Of a DNA stretch of 62,836 nt, positions 57,403 through 62,836 are shown in pieces. The stretch comes from Gemmatimonadota bacterium (GTDB lineage: Bacteria > Gemmatimonadota > Gemmatimonadetes > Longimicrobiales > Gaopeijiaceae), in NCBI GenBank assembly GCA_007121775.1, contig SKJY01000149.1:1-62836 (forward strand), written 5' to 3'. Below the pieces are notes generated by a model. It did no database searches. It was not told where the DNA came from and worked only from the letters and a program-made list of their open reading frames with translations. Numbering within the stretch: position 1 is the first letter of the stretch; every line of letters begins with the position of its first letter. The position numbers and the translations under genes were made by a program.

Positions 57403-58227
57403 GTGTCCGGTATTGAGAGTCGAGTGCCAACCGAAGCGGTGGAAGCGATCCGGGAAGCCCATGAGGTGGTGATCCTCACGGGAGCGGGCGTGAGTGCCGA
57501 ATCAGGGATTCCCACCTTCAGGGACGCCATGGAGGGACTTTGGAGCCGCTATCGCCCGGAGGAGTTGGCCACCCCCGAGGCCTTCCGGCGCGACCCTGCC
57601 CTGGTCTGGCGATGGTACGACATGCGACGCCGGGCGGTGGTGGCATGCCGACCGAACCCGGCCCACCAGGCCGTCGCACACTTCCTCAGGGAGCGACCGT
57701 CCGCAACCCTGGTGACCCAGAATGTCGACGGCCTTCACCAGCGCGCTCTGGCGGAGGTGTGGGGCGTAGAAAGCGGGAATGTGGCGGGCGCACCGGAGTC
57801 GGTCCGTTCCAGGGTCCTCCCCCTCCACGGCGACATCCTGACGGTACGGTGCACTGCCTGCCACTTCCTCCGCCCGGACCAGGAGCCGATTTCGGCGGAC
57901 TCGGAAGAGGTACTCCCCCGATGCCCCCGGTGCACCCAACTACTCAGACCCGCCGTGGTCTGGTTCGGCGAGATGCTGGATGGGCCAACCTTGGAGGCCT
58001 CCTTCGAGGCAGCGGCCCGTGCCGACATCTGCGTGGTGGCGGGGACCAGCGCGGTGGTGCATCCGGCGGCGTCCGTTCCCGAGATGACCCTTCGGGCCGG
58101 GGGTCGGATCGTGGAGGTGAATCCGGCTCGAACGCCACTTTCGAACCGGGCGGACTGGCGGATCGACGGGAGCGCTGGGGAGGTGCTCCCAATCCTGCTC
58201 GCGACGGGGCCGAAGCCCGCCAAATGA
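57403..58227 (+). CDS. cobB: NAD-dependent protein deacylase (sirtuin)
   Basis: This 274-aa class III-type sirtuin removes acyl groups from lysines using NAD+. GAGVSAESGIPTFR and TQNVDGLHQR bind NAD; the catalytic His142 is in LPLHGD; zinc ligands are Cys150, 153, 174 and 177. Tyr72 and Arg75 (WYDMRR) match the Y-x-x-R pair that favours succinyl and malonyl groups. About 20 extra residues lie between NVDGLHQRA and the catalytic His. GTG start. Confidence 0.92.
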   Translation: MSGIESRVPTEAVEAIREAHEVVILTGAGVSAESGIPTFRDAMEGLWSRYRPEELATPEAFRRDPALVWRWYDMRRRAVVACRPNPAHQAVAHFLRERPSATLVTQNVDGLHQRALAEVWGVESGNVAGAPESVRSRVLPLHGDILTVRCTACHFLRPDQEPISADSEEVLPRCPRCTQLLRPAVVWFGEMLDGPTLEASFEAAARADICVVAGTSAVVHPAASVPEMTLRAGGRIVEVNPARTPLSNRADWRIDGSAGEVLPILLATGPKPAK

Positions 58228-58282
58228 TGCCGCCGCTGGGCCACCGGGTCCGGTACACCGGCCTGCCCAGTCCGAATACACA

Positions 58283-58317
58283 AATCCCCCCGACAGCGCC
58301 AAGCCGTTGGGGGGATT
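58283..58317. terminator. Convergent terminator between cobB and tRNA-Arg
   Basis: AATCCCCCC (58283-58291) pairs with GGGGGGATT (58309-58317). It lies after cobB on the plus strand and after the tRNA on the minus strand, where TTTGTGT follows the stem, and probably serves both. Confidence 0.75.
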
Positions 58318-58331
58318 CGTCTTACATTAAG

Positions 58332-58405
58332 TGTCCTCGCCCGGATTCGAACCGGGGACCTACCGCTTAGGAGGCGGTCGCTCTATCCATCTGAGCTACG
58401 AGGAC
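58332..58405 (-). tRNA. tRNA-Arg (anticodon CCT)
   Basis: On the minus strand a full cloverleaf is visible: acceptor GTCCTCG/CGAGGAC, D arm GCTC/GAGC, anticodon stem ACCGC/GCGGT with loop CTCCTAA, and T arm CCCGG-TTCGAAT-CCGGG. The anticodon CCT reads AGG. Total 74 nt including discriminator A; the CCA end is not encoded. Confidence 0.97.
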
Positions 58406-58425
58406 TCGAGAACCCACAGATCTGA

Positions 58426-58454
58426 AAGATAACCCACTGGTCCGGTTGCGTCAG
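58426..58454 (-). promoter_or_regulatory. Candidate promoter of tRNA-Arg
   Basis: On the minus strand CTGACG (58454-58449) and TATCTT (58431-58426) are 17 nt apart, each matching four of six consensus positions. Transcription would begin about 13 nt before the tRNA. Confidence 0.5.
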
Positions 58455-58470
58455 CCCATCCGAGCTCCGG

Positions 58471-58986
58471 TCAGGACCGCTCCCCTTCCCGGCGCCCCAG
58501 GCGGAGGTAGCCTGAGATGAGACCGCGGATGGCGCCCTCCAACGGGGCAACCCCGGCCTTCCACAGAAAGCGTCCACCCTGGTAGTCCCTGATCTCCTGT
58601 GCCAGTGTCTCCAGGATCTCGGCCACCTCCACATCGGACATGGTCCGTTGCTCCGCCTCCTTCAACCGGCGGGAAGGCCCCTCGTCCGGAGAGAGGTAGG
58701 CGTGGGTTGGGATCTCCCCGGTGGTGCTGACCTCGCCGGGGCGTCCGTCCACTGCCCGGGGCCGGTGGACCCAGCCGCGACGGTGGCCCGGGGGGAAGGC
58801 CGGAGGCGGGAGACGACGTCGTCCGGTGGAGGTACCCCCATCGCCCTCGCCCAGCCCTGAACCCTGGCTCAATGGTACGATCGCCTTCGGCCCTGGAGAG
58901 GATTCGACCTGCGGACCGGCTCCCGATCCGCCTGCCGGTGCCCCTTCCTCGAGATGCCTGGGAGAAAATGGATGAAAGGTCATCAT
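58471..58986 (-). CDS. Hypothetical protein
   Basis: I do not recognise this 171-aa reading. The first 100 residues are Gly/Pro/Arg-rich and unconvincing; the last 56, starting at MSDVEVAEILETLAQEIRDY, look like a folded helical protein and could be the real product from an internal start near 58641. It lies between pcm and the tRNA and is in line with neighbouring minus-strand genes. It may be only partly or not coding. Confidence 0.4.
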   Translation of the reverse strand: MMTFHPFSPRHLEEGAPAGGSGAGPQVESSPGPKAIVPLSQGSGLGEGDGGTSTGRRRLPPPAFPPGHRRGWVHRPRAVDGRPGEVSTTGEIPTHAYLSPDEGPSRRLKEAEQRTMSDVEVAEILETLAQEIRDYQGGRFLWKAGVAPLEGAIRGLISGYLRLGRREGERS

Positions 58987-59061
58987 CGTCCTGGGATCAG
59001 ATGTGGGAAGGAAAGAAGGCCTCGCCTGCCCGCCTGCCGCAGCGGGGTCCAGTTGGCGGGG

Positions 59062-59751
59062 TCAATCGCCCTCAGGGTCTCCCGGGGCCGGCGACCATCC
59101 GTACCGGCCCAGGAGGGGGACGAAGGTGCAACCATCTCGCACTCCGGTCCGATGCAGTTCGTCCCCAACCCTTCGGATGAGAAGCAGATCCTGAACCGTG
59201 CGGTCACCCACCGGCACCAGCATCCGTCCGCCGTCCGCGAGCTGGTCCAGGAGGGCCTGGGGGACGTCGGGTGACGCGGCAGACACTGTGATGATGTCAA
59301 AGGGGGCGAACTTTCGCCACCCTATGGTCCCATCCCCCACCATGAGGGCCACGTTTCGGTACCCCAACGAGTCCAGTACGCCACGGGCCCGGGTCGACAG
59401 GCTTCGAATCCGCTCCACCGAATAGACCCGGTCGCCCATGAGGGCCAGGAGGGCCGTGAGGTACCCGCTACCCGTGCCCACTTCCAGAATACGGTCGTCG
59501 GGCGTGGGTCGAAGGAGCTCCAGATAGAATGCCTGGAGTGACGGCTGTGAGGCGGTCTGCCCGAATCCGATGGGAACCGGCGCGTCTTCGTAGGCCCGGT
59601 GCAGAAGCGCCTCGGGAATGAAGAGGTGGCGCGGCACCCGGTCGAAGAGACGCAGGATCTCCAGATCCTCGATCCCCTGCTCCCTGATTCGTTCGATGAG
59701 GCGCCGGCGGGCGCCCACGTACCGGAAATCCCCTAGAGCGTCAGATTCCAC
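59062..59751 (-). CDS. pcm: Protein-L-isoaspartate O-methyltransferase
   Basis: Pcm (229 aa) methylates isoaspartate to repair aged proteins. The SAM motif is EVGTGSGYLTALLALM, preceded by PIGFGQTASQPSLQAFYLELL, and the late GGRMLVPVGD is typical. I chose the GTG at 59751, with GGAGGAG nine bases upstream, rather than an ATG 38 codons earlier that lies deep in surE. It overlaps the surE end by 19 nt; pcm and surE are neighbours in many bacteria. Confidence 0.94.
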   Translation of the reverse strand: MESDALGDFRYVGARRRLIERIREQGIEDLEILRLFDRVPRHLFIPEALLHRAYEDAPVPIGFGQTASQPSLQAFYLELLRPTPDDRILEVGTGSGYLTALLALMGDRVYSVERIRSLSTRARGVLDSLGYRNVALMVGDGTIGWRKFAPFDIITVSAASPDVPQALLDQLADGGRMLVPVGDRTVQDLLLIRRVGDELHRTGVRDGCTFVPLLGRYGWSPAPGDPEGD

Positions 59752-60485
59752 CCGCGGATCTCCTCCAGGAGGGCGTAGTTGGTCAGATCGAGGTGTAGGG
59801 GAGTCAGCGAGATGTAGCCATCCTCGATGGCCTGGAAGTCCGAGTCTCCATTCCCACGCTTCCACTCCCGAGCACCCCCGCCGATCCAGAAGTACTCCCG
59901 GCCGCTGGGATCATGGGCACGGGTCAGGGACTCGGAGTACCGGCGCTCCCCGAGGGAGGTGATTCGGACTCCCTTGACCTCTGAGGGGGGAATGGGCGGA
60001 AGATTGATGTTCAGAAGCGTCGACTCCGGGAATCCCCGCTGCTCCACGATCCCCTGTAGGAGGCGGGAAACCGGCTCTTCCCAGGCCTCGATGGACTCGA
60101 ACTGGGGGCTGGCATAGGAGAGAGCCACCGACGGAATCCCCAGAACCGTGGCCTCCATGGCCGCGGCCACGGTCCCGGAGTAGAGGACATCCTCTCCCAT
60201 ATTGGTCCCGTGATTGATCCCCGAGAAGCAGATGTCGGGCCTGCTGTCCAGGAGTGCGTTCACCGCCAGGATCACGCAGTCCGTGGGTGTCCCGTCCACG
60301 ACCAGAGCCCCGTCTGATGCCCGGCGACTGCGCAGGGGGTGGTGGAGGGTGAGGGAGTGGCTCGTGGCACTCTGCTCCCGGTCCGGGGCCACCACCGTGA
60401 CTTCGCCGAAGCGGCGGGCCGCTGAGGCAAGGACCTGGAGCCCGGTGGCCAGATACCCGTCGTCGTTCGTGCAGAGGATCTTCAT
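59733..60485 (-). CDS. surE: 5'/3'-nucleotidase SurE
   Basis: SurE (250 aa) is a metal-dependent nucleotidase linked to stress survival. The metal Asp8 and Asp9 are in TNDDGYLATG, and SGINHGTNMGEDVLYSGTVA is the family hallmark. It begins in a 4-nt overlap with the merR-type gene. Confidence 0.96.
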   Translation of the reverse strand: MKILCTNDDGYLATGLQVLASAARRFGEVTVVAPDREQSATSHSLTLHHPLRSRRASDGALVVDGTPTDCVILAVNALLDSRPDICFSGINHGTNMGEDVLYSGTVAAAMEATVLGIPSVALSYASPQFESIEAWEEPVSRLLQGIVEQRGFPESTLLNINLPPIPPSEVKGVRITSLGERRYSESLTRAHDPSGREYFWIGGGAREWKRGNGDSDFQAIEDGYISLTPLHLDLTNYALLEEIRGWNLTL

Positions 60486-60853
60486 ATCGTGAGAATATCG
60501 CGGAGTTCGTGGAGATCTTCCCTCAGGGTGTCCAGGAACGAGGTAGCCAGGATACCCTGAGCCTCGTCGGCCGGATCACCCTCCCGCCTTAGCTGTTCAA
60601 GCCGCTGTCTCGCCCCCTCCACCGTGAACTTCTGTTTGTGCAGGAGGTGCTGAAGGAGAAGGATGACCTTGATCTCCCGTGGACGGTAGACCCGGTTTCC
60701 GGCCTGATTCTTGGTCGGCTGCAGGATCCGGAACTGGGTCTCCCAGTACCGAAGGACGTGTGGTTTGAGGCCGGTGAGGTCGCAGACTTCCCCGATGGAG
60801 TAATAGACCTTGGGCGCCACCGGTCGGCCGGATCCATCATGGGGACCCGTCAT
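60482..60853 (-). CDS. MerR-family transcriptional regulator
   Basis: This 123-aa protein has the MerR winged helix (YSIGEVCDLTGLKPHVLRYW), followed by NRVYRPREIKVILLLQHLLH and a short dimerisation helix. No Cys-rich effector site is present. It resembles the short MerR proteins seen near gpsA/plsY in several phyla. I used the ATG at 60853, overlapping the gpsA stop, over a GTG three codons earlier. Its target is unknown; the operon itself is a natural guess. Confidence 0.9.
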   Translation of the reverse strand: MTGPHDGSGRPVAPKVYYSIGEVCDLTGLKPHVLRYWETQFRILQPTKNQAGNRVYRPREIKVILLLQHLLHKQKFTVEGARQRLEQLRREGDPADEAQGILATSFLDTLREDLHELRDILTI

Positions 60854-61917
60854 CGGCCCCACCGTTCCGGCTTCGGGTCCCGGGTCATGAGCTCCCGTAG
60901 GGCATCGGCAGGGGTCACCTCGCCATTCAACATTCGGTGGACCTGGAGTGTGATGGGCATCTCGACCCGGTGGCGACCCGCCAGTTCGTGGACCGCCTCG
61001 GTGGTGCGCACACCCTCGGCCACCGCGCGCATCTCGCCCAGGATCCGGTCCAGCTTCTCGCCCTGTCCGAGGCGGACTCCCACGGTGCGGTTCCGAGAAA
61101 GCTCACCGGTGCAGGTCAGGACCAGGTCCCCTACACCAGCCAACCCCGAGAAGGTGAGGGGATCAGCCCCGAGGCACTGGCCAAGGCGGGTGATCTCCGC
61201 AAGCCCCCTGGTGATGAGGGCAGCCTGCGCATTGCGCCCAAGCCCGAGCCCCACGGCCACACCCGCCGCCAGAGCGATGACGTTCTTCACCGCCCCCCCC
61301 AATTCGACCCCCACCACATCCGGATCGGTGTAGACCCGGAATGTATCCGATGAGAAGGCGGTCTGGGCCTCCAGTCGGGCCTCCTTGGAGCGACTGGCCA
61401 GGACCACGGCAGTGGGCATGGCCTGGGCGACCTCCTGAGCGAAGGACGGCCCGGAGAGCACACAGAGGCGCCCATGCTGTTCCGGACTCAGGTGCTGGGC
61501 CAATACCTCATCCATGCGCCTGAGACTGCGGGTCTCAATCCCCTTGGAGGCACTGACCACCAGGGCGTCCGAGGGGAGCCACCGCACCGCCTGCTCCATC
61601 ACCGAATCCACGAACTGGGACGGACTCACCGAAACCACGAGCTGCGCATCATCCAGTACATGCTCCAGATCCGTCGACACCTTCAGCTGCTCCGGAATCC
61701 GGGTCCCAGGGAGGAAGCTGCGATTCTCCCCCACCTCCCGGACCTCCCGCACCACCGCATCATCCCAGCTCCAGAGACGCACCCGGTGGCCATTCCTGTG
61801 GAGCAGCAGGGCCAGCGCCGTCCCCCAGCTCCCGGCCCCCACAACACCTACCCGTGTGGGAATGGTGGAAGAGGAACCCAATGCACCTGCGGCTCTCGGT
61901 GATCCCAATTCCTTCAT
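60850..61917 (-). CDS. gpsA: Glycerol-3-phosphate dehydrogenase [NAD(P)+]
   Basis: GpsA (355 aa) makes glycerol-3-phosphate, the backbone used by PlsY next door. The Rossmann motif is VVGAGSWGTALALLLHRNGH; SASKGIE, LSGPSFAQEVA, the catalytic Lys in GGAVKNVIALAAG and GRNAQAALITRGLAE all fit. The first 20 residues are an unconserved leader. Overlaps plsY by ATGA. Confidence 0.96.
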   Translation of the reverse strand: MKELGSPRAAGALGSSSTIPTRVGVVGAGSWGTALALLLHRNGHRVRLWSWDDAVVREVREVGENRSFLPGTRIPEQLKVSTDLEHVLDDAQLVVSVSPSQFVDSVMEQAVRWLPSDALVVSASKGIETRSLRRMDEVLAQHLSPEQHGRLCVLSGPSFAQEVAQAMPTAVVLASRSKEARLEAQTAFSSDTFRVYTDPDVVGVELGGAVKNVIALAAGVAVGLGLGRNAQAALITRGLAEITRLGQCLGADPLTFSGLAGVGDLVLTCTGELSRNRTVGVRLGQGEKLDRILGEMRAVAEGVRTTEAVHELAGRHRVEMPITLQVHRMLNGEVTPADALRELMTRDPKPERWGR

Positions 61918-62564
61918 TCTGTGCTCCCTCCCACTTTGTTGCCGTCGATTCCCGTCGACCTGGATCTGCTGAAGCGGCTCTCCTCTCCCCGCATCAAACG
62001 CCGGATGTTCGCTCGATGGGCCCAGACCACGAAGGCTCCCAGGAGGGCGGTGAAGACCACCAGCGCATCTCCCTCATGCCGCGGTGTGGGCAGGAGAAGG
62101 ATGAGGACCGGCAGCAGGACGGCTGCCGTGATGGAGGCCACCGACACGATCCGGGTTGCCATAACGAGGCCGCTCCAGACCCCCACCGTAATCAGGAGGG
62201 GAATGGGTGCCAGGGCCAGGAAAACCCCGGCGCTGGTGGCCACCCCCTTCCCTCCCCGGAATCCTACCCAGAAGGAGAATACGTGGCCCAGGATCGCCGC
62301 CGCCCCAAAGGCGAGAACCCAGACAGACCCTTCCACCCCAGCCATCCCCGGGAAGAGTACCACAGGAAGGTATCCCTTCAGGATGTCCACCACCATGACA
62401 GGTAAAGCAGCTTTTGAACCTAGAGCACGGAAAGTGTTTGTAGCGCCCAGGTTACCACTCCCCACCCGACGTAGATCCACGCCGTGGAACACCCGTCCGA
62501 CCCAGAGGCTGGTGGGGGTAGCCCCCAGGATGTAGGCCAGGAGGAGGAGGGCACCCAGGGTCAT
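61914..62564 (-). CDS. plsY: Acyl-phosphate:glycerol-3-phosphate acyltransferase
   Basis: PlsY (216 aa) is a membrane enzyme using acyl-phosphate from PlsX. It has about five helices and the motifs GSGNLGATNTFRALG and FRGGKGVATSAG. Next to gpsA, it gives substrate supply and use in one transcript. It overlaps der by 4 nt. Confidence 0.95.
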   Translation of the reverse strand: MTLGALLLLAYILGATPTSLWVGRVFHGVDLRRVGSGNLGATNTFRALGSKAALPVMVVDILKGYLPVVLFPGMAGVEGSVWVLAFGAAAILGHVFSFWVGFRGGKGVATSAGVFLALAPIPLLITVGVWSGLVMATRIVSVASITAAVLLPVLILLLPTPRHEGDALVVFTALLGAFVVWAHRANIRRLMRGEESRFSRSRSTGIDGNKVGGSTE

Positions 62565-62836
62565 GCCGAGCCCCGCCCCTCGGACGATGCCCGGAGACGA
62601 ATCCTCAAGGGGATCCCCTTGAAGCCCCAGGCTTTGCGGAACCCATTCTGCAGATAGCGAAGGTAGTGGTCCGGGATTGCGTCCGGGATGTTGGAGAAGA
62701 TGACGAAGGTGGGCGGCTCCGTGTCGGCCTGGGTGGCATACCGGAGCTTCACCGGCCGACCCCGGGAGTGGGGTGGAGGCTGCCGCCGGAAGAGTCCTTC
62801 GAGCACCTCGTTCACCTCGTGGGTGGGGATCCGCCG
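62561..62836 (-). CDS. der: GTPase Der, C-terminal KH-like domain (partial)
   Basis: The 91 residues in the window run to its right edge and are the C-terminal part of Der (EngA), the tandem-GTPase ribosome-assembly factor. The KH-like domain is recognisable by VKLRYATQADTEPPTFVIFS and YLRYLQNGFRKAWGFKGIPL. Both GTPase domains lie outside the window. Confidence 0.92.
   Translation of the reverse strand, partial: RRIPTHEVNEVLEGLFRRQPPPHSRGRPVKLRYATQADTEPPTFVIFSNIPDAIPDHYLRYLQNGFRKAWGFKGIPLRIRLRASSEGRGSA

Noticed and set aside
58332-58405. tRNA-Arg as an integration site for a genomic island
   Set aside because: I see no duplicated tRNA 3' end or mobility gene on either side in the window.

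Overview
The window is about 62.8 kb of GC-rich chromosome from a diderm bacterium. The organism makes a Kdo-type LPS (kdsC, lptC, an lptA-like gene, lptB), has a complete 14-subunit complex I, and encodes sigma-54, a UPF0182 membrane protein and an M56 peptidase fused to a TonB C-terminal domain. Taken together these suggest Gemmatimonadota or a close relative. That placement is inference; no rRNA is present to confirm it. Apart from the dif-proximal repeats I see no insertion sequence, prophage, CRISPR array or defence island. Most genes are well-known housekeeping families packed in translationally coupled operons, often with 4-nt stop/start overlaps.

Layout: (1) 124-15061, nuoA-nuoN, preceded by a dyad and a TTGACA box. 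(2) 15113-19307, phosphohexomutase and UPF0182. (3) 19466-25192, an energy-metabolism run: sucC, sucD, a degenerate PTS-EIIA/CBS protein, ndk, a 3-hydroxyacyl-CoA dehydrogenase and ackA. (4) 25298-31990, yceD-rpmF-plsX-fabD-fabG-acpP-fabF, then ispF and a Xer tyrosine recombinase. (5) A lone minus-strand S41 peptidase at 32043-33707. (6) 34054-36469, glutamine-dependent nadE and pabA/trpG. (7) 36858-52939, a near-continuous envelope operon: pyrG-kdsC-lptC-lptA-like-lptB-rpoN, then a glycan and lipid block (GT2, wecB, GT4, YfhO-like, UPF0104, polyprenol-P-mannose synthase-like, a zinc-ribbon protein, plsC). (8) 52940-54031, a 1.1-kb non-coding region. (9) 54032-56651 on the minus strand, a TPR protein and the M56-TonB/BlaI pair. 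(10) 57009-58227 on the plus strand, DUF423 and a sirtuin. (11) 58332-62836 on the minus strand, tRNA-Arg(CCT), a hypothetical gene, pcm, surE, a merR-type regulator, gpsA, plsY and the 3' end of der.

The most notable result is a 28-bp sequence at 53163-53190 that reads as a chromosome dimer-resolution (dif) site. On the minus strand it has an 11-bp XerC-like arm, a 6-bp centre and an 11-bp XerD-like arm, close to the E. coli and B. subtilis sites. It sits where gene orientation flips: genes to the left run rightward and most genes to the right run leftward. The octamer GGGAAGGG, which matches the E. coli FtsK-orienting KOPS consensus, appears to flip strand at the same point. The window therefore probably spans the replication terminus, with a candidate Xer recombinase gene about 21 kb away. 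Beside the dif candidate are a tandem 36-bp repeat, an abutting inverted repeat and two related terminator-tailed elements that no known gene explains.

Several other features look unusual: an EIIA-like domain without its phospho-histidine, fused to CBS domains among nucleotide-generating enzymes; an M56-TonB/BlaI pair with a 16-bp palindrome over its predicted start site; an LptA-like protein with a long acidic extension; and a zinc-ribbon protein of unknown function in the glycan block. Signals were found by eye, so promoter, repeat and octamer claims need computation.
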